Below are positions 22,197 through 33,114 of a stretch of 64,000 nucleotides of DNA, piece by piece. Every line of letters begins with the position of its first letter. The first letter of the stretch is position 1. Origin of the DNA: Daphnia pulex (taxonomy: Eukaryota; Arthropoda; Branchiopoda; Diplostraca; Daphniidae); NCBI RefSeq assembly GCF_021134715.1, contig NC_060023.1:2728001-2792000 (forward strand). Reading direction: 5' to 3'. The translations under genes were made by a program, and so were the position numbers. Under the pieces are notes generated by a model. The model was not told where the DNA came from. It was given only the letters and a program-made list of their open reading frames with translations, and did no database searches.

Positions 22197-22313
22197 ATAT
22201 GGAAAATTTCTGTCCACCAGCCCTGTACATTTATACAAATCTTTATTTTCCGTAGCCTGTAATATCCGGTAGACTCTGCAAGGTGAGGTGGACGTGTGTG
22301 TGTGAGGAGAACC

Positions 22314-22406
22314 TTTGCCACCCCGGAAGGCCTACACCAGTACACCCGACTGCCAATGGGAATCTGCCACGCCGGAGACGATTATGGACGACGATTCCAC
22401 GACATC
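22314..22406 (+). pseudogene. Gypsy pol, left fragment of reverse transcriptase
   Basis: Encodes TPEGLHQYTRLPMGI followed by HAGDDYGRR, a Ty3/Gypsy-type reverse transcriptase segment. It ends at ACATC where the Copia element is inserted; the same reading frame resumes at 28283. Sequence upstream of about 22300 no longer looks like pol, so the element is 5'-truncated or rearranged. Confidence 0.75.
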
Positions 22407-22668
22407 TGTTGAGTTTTGTGACTGAACATTAGACTACGAACGTGATTTGACAAGATATTGTATTACAGATACCATGGATGACACAGAATATAATATAGAT
22501 AAGTCTTACCCTATGACCGGTTCTTAAGAGAGTGAAGGGACTGTCACATGGACAGGTAGCAGACGCCAACTATATCTTCCATGAGACATCTAACGGGAAT
22601 GGGGTTAAGCAACACTAAGGTTAAGCAACACCACTTGGGTGCGCTTGAGTTGGAAGGAAATCACAACA
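22407..22668 (-). repeat. 3' LTR of the Copia element
   Basis: 262 bp, TGTTGAG...CACAACA on the plus strand, direct copy of 28016-28277 with about four substitutions. A purine-rich stretch (element strand GAGGGACG) adjoins it as polypurine tract. Confidence 0.92.
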
Positions 22669-24795
22669 CGTCCCTCAAGTTAAGCGCACCCCAAACAAGA
22701 ATATTGGAATTCAAAGGCAAGGAAGAAGAAACGTCCCTCAATGGGTTTGTAAATAAGGATGCAGTTCAAAGGCATTTGAATAATATGAAACTTCATGACA
22801 AATGAGGAAACTTGATCGTCCCTTAATTTAGGCATTCTGAATATTAAGCTCTTGAACACCCAAGTTGTGGCGCAGCATCTCGAATCTCGGAGTCGGCAGG
22901 GCCTTCGTAAAGATGTCGGCTAACTGGAGTTCTGTCTCGATGTAAGTGACATCAATTTTGCCCTCCTGTTGAGCATCGCGTACAAAGAAGAAGCGTACGT
23001 CCATATGTTTTGTGCGTTGATGGAATATTGGGTTGAGAATTAGAGCAATGGCGCCTTGATTGTCGCAACGTAAAGGAACGGTTAGATCGGCACCACCTAG
23101 TTCAGCGTACAGACGTCTTAGCCATATTGCCTCCTTTGTTCCATCAGAGGCTGCGATGAATTCTGATTCTGTGGTGGACAGAGCAACACAGGTTTGGCGA
23201 CGGCTGTGCCAAGAGATGGGACCATTATTGAGGATAAATACTGCTCCAGATGTTGACCGCCTATTCTCCAGATCTCCGGCATAATCCGCGTCGACGTAAC
23301 CACAGAGTTCGTTGCTACCACCACCAAATAAAAGTCCATGGTTGACGGTTTTGCGCAGGTAGGCCAGGATTCTTTTCAGTCCCTTCCAGTGCTCCATGCC
23401 AGGGCTTTGGGAAAAACGTGAAACCTGTCCAACGGCAAATGAGATGTCTGGTCGTGTCAGATTAGCAAGATGCATTAGGAAGCCGACCCCCTCCAAATAA
23501 GGAACATTGATCATTGGGGCTTTTTCTTCTTCAGTGCGAGGGCACATGGATGGCGACAGTTTAACGCAAGGGTCAGCTGGAACGGTGATGGAGCTGCAGT
23601 TTGTCATGCCGAATCTTGCTAGAATGGTTTTCACGTAGTCTGGTTGAGAGAGGTGAATAGTCCGATGAGTGCGGTCGCGTTCGATGTTGACACCAATGAA
23701 TCGGTCTGCTGGAAGAGAGCGTATTTCGAATTCTTTGCCAAGGAATTCAATCATTTTCAGCAGAACTGCATTTTGGTTGCTCAGGATCAGGCCGTCATCT
23801 ACGTACAGGATGAAGAATGTTATTTCCTCATCTGGCTCCCCCGGACGGAGGTGGCGGTAGTAAATGCAGGGATCACATTTAGATCTTTCAAGACCAAAGG
23901 CTACAATGAATTCATTGAATTTTACGTTCCAAACGCGGGAGGCCTGCTTTAAGCCATAGAGGCTTTTGACGAGACGACACACCTCCTCTTCTTTTCCAGG
24001 GATGATGAAACCTTCGGGTTGTTTCATGTAGATTTCTTCTTCCAGTGTTCCATAGAGAAATGCGGTTTTTACATCGAGTTGGATCATTTCAAGATCTTTT
24101 TCTGCTGCAATGGCCATGATCATTCGGAAGGAGAAGGTCTTGGCAACTGGGGCATAAGTCTCGGTGTAGTCGATGCCGTGAATTTGAGAAAATCCTTTGA
24201 TTACAAACCTTGCCTTGTATCGTGGGGAAGTCGTTTTGAAACCGGGCTTGTACTTGCAGATCCATTTGCCTTCGATTGCCTTTCGGTCGGGTGGCAGTCG
24301 GCATAGTGTCCAGGTGTTGTTTTTGATTAGAGAGTTGTATTCTTCATTCATCGCCTCAATCCATAGTTCAGCCTCCGGACAGTTAATTGCCTCACGATAG
24401 GTTTCAGGCTCCGTTGGATTTTGGTTGGCTGCGTCATTAGAAAGAACGGCTTCTTTGGCGACTGACTGGATCTGTCTTTCTCTAATGCGCGTTGACCGGC
24501 GTGGTTGATCGACGCTGTTGGCTTGTGGAACTTCTGCTGCAATTGGAGTGGCATCGTGAGCATCTTGATCTATGATCATTCCAGGTTCCTGAGTAACTTC
24601 GTTGTGAATCAGGGGATCAGTTGGAAGGTTTGACCCTTCGCGAAGTGTTTCGTCTGTGATGAGGGGAATTTCGTCTTCGATTGCAGATACTGGGCAAGCT
24701 TCTTCTTCGTTGGGAGTTTCTACGGTGATTGGGACGTCAGTTTCTCTTGTGTCCATTGATGCTTCTTCGTTGCTTTCAGCGAGCTGTAATTGCTC

Positions 24796-24887
24796 CTTTG
24801 AAGGGAAGAAAGAGAAAAAAAAAATTAATTTACATGAATAATAAGGAGTATGTATATAAGTAGAAATAAAGATATATATATATATTG

Positions 24888-24921
<34 letters not shown>

Positions 24922-25040
24922 GTACTATATGTACAAAACATGGAAACATGTATAGAAATATATATAGCAGTACATATGAATATACATAGAATATATATGT
25001 ATATATGGAAATATAAGAGGAAATATGTATGTGAACGAAC
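24796..25040 (-). other. Intron-like gap in Copia pol between integrase and RT, with TA microsatellite
   Basis: 245 nt, donor AAAG/gttcgt and acceptor cttcaaag/GAG. The upstream segment ends after a Lys codon and the downstream frame begins at Glu in the same phase and stays open into the RT segment. The gap holds TA/TATATG repeats. Confidence 0.65.
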
Positions 25041-27213
25041 CTTTGATGGTAGTAGATCCTTTGCTATATGGTCACGGTAAAGAATGGTTTCATCGATTTT
25101 GACGTCTTTGCTTACGACAATTTTTCCAGTTGTAGGAATGTAGATTCTAGATGCGTTTTGAGTTGAGCAGCGACCGACAAAAAAACCTTCTTGACTACGA
25201 GGTTCTAGTTTTGATGAGACGGTTGGGTTTCTGACAAAAGCTTTTGATCCAAATATCCTGATGTGAGTCATGTCGGGTTTCTTTTCATTCCAGTACTCAT
25301 AGGGGGTGAGTTGGGCAGTTCTTGATAGGACCCGATTCTTTATGTAGGTGGTGTATGAGATGGCTTCTGCCCACAAGCAGGCGGGTAGGCCACTTTCAAT
25401 TATCATACATCGGACTGGTTCTAAGAGGGTCCGGTTGAGACGTTCTGCTGAGCCGTTTTGTTCTGGTGTGTGAGGAGCGCTGGTTTCATGACGAATCCCA
25501 TGTTGGGCGAGCCACTCGGCGTTTTCTTTGTTGAGATATTCTCCTTTGCCATTGTCCGAACGAAGTGTGAGCATGTAGAAGCCGGTTTCGTTTAAGAGAA
25601 GAGCGTGGTAAAGTCGAATCAAGGCCGGAACTTCATTCTTCCTTTTCATGAAGTAGACTGTCGTGTATCCGCTATAGTCGTCCTTGAAGGTGACAAAATA
25701 ACGGGCTCCTCCGATGCTTGTGGTGGCAATGGGACCCCATACGTCTGAGTGGGTCAGTTCACCGATCCTTGTTGCTCTGTTCCTTCCCGTTTTCAGAGGT
25801 ATTCTGGAAAATTTGCCAAGCTCGCAGTTGGAACAGAGTGTCGCTGGGATGTCACGGTCGCCATTGATGTTTAATCCAATGGTCAGATCTTCTTTTACCA
25901 TCTTCAGGAGTGTGTGGTAGCCTAAGTGACCTAAGCGGCGATGCCACGTGATGATTGATGCTCGAAGATCTGCTCCAAGCGCGACGAGAGTGAGAGGTTG
26001 GATGTTGTCACTCTGGGTCGAATGAATGTCATTTTTTGTTTCTCCCCGGTGAGGACTGTTTCGCCGTTTCTCTTAAAGAGAACCTGGGGAAAGATAAAAA
26101 AAAAATTGTGAATGGTTTGTTTTGTAACTGGTTCTGAGGATAATATGATACCTTGTTATCGTCAAATGTGACTATTAGACCATTGGCAGTTGCTGCACTC
26201 ACGGAGAAGAGGTTTGAGCCAAGTCCAGGGACATATAGAACTTCCGTTAATGTCTTGGATGTTGTTGTCTGATCAACTTCTACAATAACGTCAATGTTGC
26301 CGACGCCTAGAGCGTCCAGTTCAGAGTCTCCGATGCCTGGGATGAGAGAGAAAAGGTTTGAGATGAGAAGTTCGTTCCTTTTGGCCAAAAAAAACTTGAT
26401 TATTTACCTTTAACAGACCAAGTGCCGGCTTTGATTGGTTTGAAGGTTGTGAAAAAGCTTCTTTGGTCACTCATGTGTTTGGAAGCACCTGAGTCCACGA
26501 GGAATGTCAGTATACTTCTCGGATCCAGATTTGATAAAGACAGTAGGGCGTTGGATGAATTGGATGGGTTGCCCCCACCTCTGCCTCTACCTCGTCCTCT
26601 TTTCGTGGTGTTCCAGTTTGGGGGGTAGCCGTGTTTTTGGAAACAGACCTTTTCTTCATGGGTTGGGCTGTTGCAGTGGCCACTGGTGGGTTGAGTTAAA
26701 TCTTTGGCGGCTGGTGAATGCAGCTTCATTGTTGTGTTCCGTTTTTGTTTGGTAAGACTTCAGAACGCTTTCTTCAGTTATGAGTCGCTGCAGTAGATGA
26801 TCAAGAGTCCGGTCATTCGCTGGGAGACTGGTCCAAACAGTCCTGACGATTCGGAAGTTTTCCGGAAGTGTTGCAAGGGCCTTGGAGACAAGTTGGACTT
26901 CAGGCATCGTCTCCTGTTAAGGAGAGAAACTTGATCAGTAGGGAAAAAAATGAATGATATAAGAAAAGGTACCAGCTGTATGTTTGAAGTCGTAGTATTG
27001 TTGCCATAGAAGATGCAGCTGTTCTTCGGTTTGGAGCTGATATTGTAGATTTAACTTCGCCCATATTTGTGCCGCATTGAGGCCAGGAGTGTATAAGTTT
27101 TCTTTCATTTTTTTCGTAATCGAGGCAAATATGAAGTTAATAGCGGTGATGTTTTTCCTCGTCCATAGCCTTATGGCTGCATCATTCAGCAATTCACCAG
27201 CTTCATTTCGATC

Positions 27214-27809
27214 CTACAATAGAGGAAATATGAGGTTAATATGATGAACATAAGAGTATTAACAAAGTATACATATTGAATGCAATTATACATATATGTG
27301 TAGAGATCAACTGCAGCGTTAAGGCTGATTAGATTGTTCTGTGTAAAAAAAAGGCAATGGAATGGATACCATGCAAGCTTGTTGATGTGACTACACATTG
27401 AACAATAGAGTAAGCAGCGTTAGGGCTGATTGACAAAGTCTCTGAATAATTACAGAGCAATCGAGCAGGCTGAGCAGCGAGCAGCATGAAGGCTGACTGA
27501 TTTAAGTTTGCAAAGAGCAGTAAAAAATAAACAGCGTTAAGGCTGACTGTCTTGTCTTCTCAGTGACTGCAGTGCAGTATTGAAAAATGAGCAGCATGGA
27601 GGCTGACTAATATCAGTTTTGCAAGTGAGAAATATTTAAAAAAAGGCAGCGTTAAGGCTGAATGCAAAGTGCTGTTTGTTCTGATTAAGTGGATTGTCCA
27701 TACGACAATCACACTCCTCAAACTGCATTGAACATTTAATAAGACATGTGCTGATAGAACGATACAGCTGAAATATTTACAAAAGGAATAGAATGAGTGA
27801 GATTGTTAC
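27214..27809 (-). other. Intron-like gap in Copia gag with dispersed short repeats
   Basis: 596 nt, donor GAAGAG/gtaaca and acceptor attgtag/GAT, phase 0 on both sides. At least six degenerate copies of GCAGCGTTAAGGCTGA occur near 27313, 27415, 27472, 27531, 27592 and 27646 on the plus strand. Confidence 0.6.
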
Positions 27810-28015
27810 CTCTTCTGGGAGTACTTCATTACCCAACACTACGTCTTTCAAGTCATGGTGTTGGAAGACTAAATCAATTTCAAAATTCCACTCTCGGTGG
27901 TTGGTGCCATCGAATTTTGGCAGGTGGGCAATTGCCCTTAAAGGTTGGTTATCTTGGATCTCGTTCTCGGCCATTGTCAGTCAGTGTTCAGCAACGTAAC
28001 TCTGGGCCCGTAACC

Positions 28016-28277
28016 TGTTGAGTTTTGTGACTGAACATTAGACTACGAGCGTGATTTGACAAGATATTGTATTACAGATACCATGGATGACACAGAATAT
28101 AATTTAGATAAGTCTTACCCTATGGCCGGTTCTTAAGAGAGTGAAGGGACTGTCACATGGACAGGTAGCAGACGTCAACTATATCTTCCATGAGACATCT
28201 AACGGGAATGGGGTTAAGCAACACTAAGGTTAAGCAACACCACTTGGGTGCGCTTGAGTTGGAAGGAAATCACAACA
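28016..28277 (-). repeat. 5' LTR of the Copia element
   Basis: 262 bp, partner of 22407-22668; the primer-binding site lies at about 28002-28015. Confidence 0.92.
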
Positions 28278-30580
28278 ACATCTTCGGTCACCTCCGCAGC
28301 ACAGCCAGATGCATGGAGGACCTCATCATCTACTCCGCCACGTACGAAGAGCACTTAGAGTTAGTCCGCGCAGTTTTCAAGACGGCCAGCGACCACAACG
28401 TCGGCTTCAACCGCGCCAAGACGACCTTTGCAGAGCCGACCGGCTTGTTTGCCGGCTACGTAGTGTCGGAAGATGGCTTTCGCCCAAGCCCAGATTTGAC
28501 GCGTGCCATCAGAGAATTCCTACAGCCACGGAACGTCACCGACCTTCTGTCATTCTATGGGCTGTGCCAGCAGGTCGGTAACTTCAGCAGCAAAATAGCA
28601 GCAGCACTAGCCCCCCTCTCTCCACTGCTAAAGAAAAACGTGGAATGGAGCTGGAACGCGCAAGAAGAGACAGCTTTCCAGACCGCAAGAAAAGAACTGG
28701 CGCAGGTACAAGAGCTCGCGTTCTACAACCCAGACCGCACCACGTCGATGCATCCCGCCTTCACGGCCTAGGTTTCATCCTAAAGCAACAAGACCCAGCG
28801 ACCAGCAAGTGGCAACTAGTCCAAGCCGGATCCCGGTTCCTTTCGTCGGCCGAGTCCAGGTATGCGATGATAGAACTGGAATGCCTGGCGGCCGCGTGGG
28901 CCATGAAGAAATACAGACCATTCCTCGAAGGACTACCGGCGTTCGACCTCATCACAGACCACCGGCCGCTGATCCCAATTCTCAACGAATATTCACTGGA
29001 CAAACTAGACAACCCGCGACTTCTTCGCCTCCGCCTCCAAATGACCCGCTTCATATCTACAGCAAAATGGGTCCCAGGCAAGATCAACGTCGAAGCAGAC
29101 GCACTCTCAAGAGCGTCAGTCGAACGCGCATATGAAGCAGACGAGCTAGCAGAAGGACCCAGCACCTTCCGAGCAAAAGGCGCGTTAACCGGACTCATAG
29201 CCGGATCACCCAACCAGTCACCCGACCTGAACCTGAAAGCTATCCAGTTGGCAGCAGATGCCGATCCCGTCATGACGTCCCTCCGCGAGACAATCATTGC
29301 CGGATTCCCGAACGACAAGTGCAACTTGCCGGAGCAGCTGCGCCCATTCTGGAACGCCCGCCACCAGCTGGCCATCGACGAGGACGACGAAACAATTGTA
29401 ATGGGCCCCCGCGTAGTAATATCTCGCTCCATGGTCCGCCAAACAATCCAAGTCCTGCTAGGTATGCACCAAGGAGCCAGCAAGATGCGCCAGAGGGCCC
29501 GTTTATCCGTATTCTGGCCAGGGATGGATGTCGACATAGCCAACGCGGCAGCCGCCTGCGACTCATGCAACAGCCGGCTAGCGTCCCAACCCAAAGAAAC
29601 CATCCGCCAACACGAACCAGCCACGCGCCCCTTCGAACTCTTACACGCAGATCTGGGAGAAGGCAACGGGTGGCATTTTTTAGTCATCGTGGATCAATTC
29701 AGTGGGTGGCCCCACTTCACCATGTTCCCAAACAAGAACACCACGGCACGACGTCTCATCGACGAATTCCGCAGCTTCTTCGTCTCAATTGGAGGCGGTC
29801 CAATCAAAATCTGGTCCGACAACGGACTCTTCCCCGCGGCCGAGTTCCAAGACTTCCTGCGTGATTGGAAGGTCGGATGGGAGTCATCATCACCGCATTA
29901 CCCGCAATCCAACGGCAGAGCCGAAGCAGGAATCAAGGCCATCAAAGCCCTCGTGGCCGGATCACGAACGGGCAAACGCACCCCGCATGAGCCTCCAGTC
30001 GCCCGCCCAACTAATCTTCAACCGACCCATCCGCGACGGTTTACCGGCGCACAGGAGATCCTTCGCGTCAGAATGGCAAAAGGAGGCCAGAGAAATCGAG
30101 CAGAGTCAACGAAAAATGCTGGAGAAGACGACCAACTACTACAACCGCGACGCAAAGGATTTCCCGGAATTGACCATTGGCGACTACGTACTCATCCAAC
30201 ATCCAGATTCCAAGCGATGGACTACACCAGGAGTGGTGGTGGAAACTGGCCTAAACCGGGATTACATGGTCAAAACACCATCCGGCCGAATTTTTCGGCG
30301 AAATCGCCGTATGCTCCGCAAAAGAACGGTGGTAATGCCGGGGACGATTCCACCAGCCAAAAACGAACCAGTAGCAGCAGTGGAACCAATTCGACCAATC
30401 CCCCCCATCGAAAGAGCAGCGCCGACCACAACACAGCCGGAGAAGAGAACGGACGGGCAACCTGGCCAGCAAGTTGGAGTCGGGCGCGGCCAAGGACGCG
30501 GCCGGATTCCGCCTATACGCCAGTCAACCCGCATCAGCGTGCCAAGTAACCGATACCCGGCAGAAGAGTGGACCAAATAA
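28278..30580 (+). pseudogene. Ty3/Gypsy pol, right part: RT end, RNase H, integrase
   Basis: Continues the RT frame at 28283 (MEDLIIYSATYEEHLELV) into the RT thumb, then breaks between about 28715 and 28755 just before the RNase H Asp motif (DASRLHGLGF). RNase H, an H-C-C zinc region (LLGMHQGASKM..WPGMD..CDSCNS) and the integrase core follow: first Asp in LLHADLG, SDNG, and Glu in QSNGRAEAG. A second break near 29960-29990, with missing residues, precedes the C-terminal part (SPAQLIFNRPIRD, GDYVLIQHP, IRQSTRI), which stops at 30580. The two breaks and the Copia insertion make it non-functional. The 3' LTR follows after a polypurine tract. Confidence 0.85.
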
Positions 30581-30714
30581 CAAAACAAGAATCCAATCCA
30601 ACCAAACCAGAATCACCATACCATGTTTATGTTTCACCATTCAGTAAATTGTTTTTTTTTCTCATTGTATTAAGCGCCAATCCCTCCCCAGAAGTACCCG
30701 AAGGGACGCGCCTT

Positions 30715-30946
30715 AAAAAAAAAAAAAAAAAAAAAAGGAAAAGAAAAAGACATGTTGTAACCTCGCCCGCCAGAGGGCACACACACCCGACCCACCATCT
30801 CGGCTGACAGAGCAGACGGTCGAGCAGTCTCCACGCGACTAGCTCAGCAGACGGTCGCAGCGTAGATCCATCTCACTCCCGTGCTAATTTGTATTCTCTC
30901 TCTCGACTCGTGTAAGTTGAATAAACGTGCATCACGAGTCTCAACA
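30715..30946 (+). repeat. Gypsy polypurine tract and 3' LTR
   Basis: A long A/G run (30715-30750) precedes the LTR at 30753-30946 (194 bp), which begins TGTTG, ends CAACA and has AATAAA at 30920-30925. The 5' LTR is not in the window. Confidence 0.7.
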
Positions 30947-31068
30947 GAATCCACTCAAGCGAGAAGCAACCTATTAATAAACATTTGTAATAATACATTT
31001 CTATTCAAAATTAAATTAAATTGCATACCAAAAAATTATCCAATCCAAGAATCTCTTATTGTTTTTCT

Positions 31069-31626
31069 TTAGCCATTTCCTTTACCATATGATTTTGATA
31101 TTCGTTCAACTTTAATTTTCCTTTTTATCTCAATAGATTCTTCTTTTATGACATTCAAAACTTTAATTTCATCCTCTCGTTTCTGGATCAGTTTTCTCAA
31201 ACCATCATTTTTCTTCCGTTGACCTTGAAGCCGCAAGATTTCTTTGTCTAATTTGATTCGTCTGGTCTCAATTAGAATAATTTTTTCAGTATTTTTTCTG
31301 ATGTTAGATTCCTCTACAGTAATTGCTCGATGAATGGCTTTTTTTGTCTTCTTTAACTGATGAATTTTTAAAAAATGTTATTATGGCGCCCTCTAGTGCT
31401 TCATTTTTTTCTAAATTGGCTAATTCTCCCAAAACAAAATTGGCTTTTTTATAAATTCCTTCAGGGATATTCTTTATTCTTTACACGTAAATAATTTTTG
31501 ACTCAAAAGATGATTCAAATCAGAAACACTTAGTAAAAAAATTTCGAACTCCAAGTCAAATTCGGTTTCAGTTTTGACAGCAATATCAGAAGTCGGCCTA
31601 TCAGAAGCAACAGCTTGTTCGGCCAT
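31069..31626 (-). pseudogene. Broken coiled-coil ORF
   Basis: From ATG at 31624-31626 the frame reads MAEQAVASDRPTSD and an acidic region, stops at TAA near 31475, and coding-like sequence goes on in a second frame (KNIPEGIYKKANFVLGEL) and, after an A run near 31340, a third (ITVEESNIRKNTEKIILIE) through a Lys/Glu/Ile-rich predicted coiled coil to TAA at 31069-31071. No introns bridge the breaks. It may be a decayed gene or retrocopy; the family is not recognised. Confidence 0.5.
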
Positions 31627-31934
31627 TGAAAATCGCTGAAAATACACAATAAATGAAATATATTACCAAGAGGCAGATCCAGCATAAGATATAAAGCTGA
31701 TACAAATTCACACAGAAAGCCAAAGCCAAACACGTTTTAATGGAAAATAAATTAACCTGTTGAAATTAAAAACAGAGTTTTCTTTGATAGTGCAGGAGTA
31801 AAGATTTGTTATCACAATGGTGAGTATGTGACAGTTATACACTACACAGTAACGACTAATAACGAAGCACAAGCAGTCAGCAATGAGTTCATGAGGGCAC
31901 TACGGAGTACGGATACTGTGGATAGATACGGTAG

Positions 31935-32440
31935 TAGGGACTTCCAGTTCGAACATAGCCTACTTTATTATAGGAAGCCCAACGGTTTGGGCTTTTTTTG
32001 GAAGCCAATTTGGGTTCCCTTCCTCTTATTTGGCTCCGCCCTAAGTGGACCCACGGGAGCCAATTTATCGTCTAGTGGCGATATTTGAAAACACGGATTT
32101 GTTTACGTTTCTATCGATATGATTTCGTTTGCGAAGGAATGGAATCAGATTGAAAGATGGAGGCCATTGTTTGTTTGTGAGTTTGCTTTGTTTTGTTTTC
32201 ACCCCGGTTCTGTAGCAAATTCGTTTGAGAAGTAATCCCCATATTAGAAAGTAGGAGAGAGAGAAGTAGGAGGTGTCATTATTTCGCTCACCAGATGGCC
32301 CCCCTGGGTCCACTTGGAGGATGCTAAATCGGAGGAAAGGTGAGCAAAGTAGGCTTCACTTTTCCAACACGCGAGAGATATCCTTCCTTTGGGCTTCCTA
32401 TAATAAAGTAGGCTATGGTTCGAATGAAGTCCAGTGCCAC
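31935..32440. mobile_element. Foldback (long inverted repeat) element
   Basis: The left arm (about 31935-32085) and right arm (about 32285-32440) are inverted copies, best near the ends: CATAGCCTACTTTATTATAG and flanking bases on both arms, and AAGTGGACCC...GGGTCCACTT further in. The middle (32090-32280) is unique. No ORF or clear target duplication, so the exact ends are uncertain. Confidence 0.65.
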
Positions 32441-32738
32441 CTGGTGGATCAAGAATCCAAAACTCTTTCACCTTGATTTTTAATTTTTCACAGAATGAAT
32501 TGATAGACTAGGCCAGGTAGATGACGGACTAGGCTAACGTCTGAAGTTGCCTGAAGCGAATAAAGCCCCTTGGTCGCCTTAATGAACTTATCTTAAGATG
32601 AACTTATCTTTCATCAATGTGGTGCATTTGAGAATTCACAAAACAATAAAAGTAAAGGTTCAAACTTGCCACGCAAGTTATGTCGTGCCGCAAGTAAATG
32701 ATGATCACCTCTCGGAGTTAGTAGCGGTAGCCGGTAGG

Positions 32739-32783
32739 TCTCATGGCATGGCATGTATTATCCTATTATGCCATGCCATGAGA
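32739..32783. repeat. Perfect 16-bp inverted repeat
   Basis: TCTCATGGCATGGCAT and its complement separated by 13 nt; a stable hairpin in DNA or RNA. No gene context; it lies in the spacer 32441-33114, where nothing else is recognised. Confidence 0.6.
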
Positions 32784-33114
32784 GCCAAGAGAGAAAGTCA
32801 ATAGTACCATTTGCCATCATTTGCCATTTGCCAGCGTCAAAATCGACCATCATTTATAATTTTGTACTGGAATTACGCCGGAAGTTATATACATGTATAG
32901 CTTAACTAGTGAGCTGACAACAAATTCACTAGATTTATGAATTACACATTCTGAGAAAAGCAGTTTTAAAGTCGCCATAATAATTTTATTAATTGCGTAA
33001 CAATTAAAAAAAGACTCGAGAGGTGGACGGACTAGGACGGAAACAGGAACGATAATAAAAGGACGGTATCTTGGCTAAGAAAGTGCAATAAAAGAGGGGA
33101 TGATCCCAGTGAGA

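Larger units (their letters stand above)
22828..27974 (-). pseudogene. Copia gag-pol, divided by intron-like gaps and several frame breaks
   Basis: Coding segments on the minus strand: 27810-27974 (gag start), 26973-27213, 26408-26913, 26152-26336, 25041-26083, 22828-24795. Domains in order: gag; zinc knuckle with CFQKHGYPPNW; protease (DSGASKHM); GAG-pre-integrase (WHRRLGHLGYHTL); integrase with catalytic D, D (SDNGKGEY), E (QNGSAERLNR); RT with YVDD; RNase H (STTESEFIAAS). Four gaps (27214-27809, 26337-26407, 26084-26151, 24796-25040) have GT-AG ends and conserve phase. A fifth, about 26914-26972, has GT-AG ends but leaves the frame off by one. Further damage: one base short at the zinc knuckle (about 26682) and one base short in a six-base A run (26032-26037). 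The copy cannot make a full polyprotein as read. Confidence 0.85.
22407..28277 (-). mobile_element. Copia (Ty1) LTR retrotransposon
   Basis: 5,871-bp element, minus strand, with two 262-bp LTRs and a 5-bp target duplication ACATC (22402-22406 and 28278-28282). Next to the 5' LTR the element strand reads GGTTACGGGCCCAG, complementary with one mismatch to the anticodon arm of initiator Met tRNA, the internal priming site used by Drosophila copia. The order gag, protease, integrase, RT, RNase H is Copia-type. The LTRs differ at about four positions, so insertion is fairly recent. It sits inside a Gypsy pol gene. Confidence 0.93.

Noticed and set aside
28309-29864. Overlapping ORFs within the Gypsy region
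   Set aside because: Alternative-frame shadows; only the frames with RT, RNase H and integrase motifs were kept.
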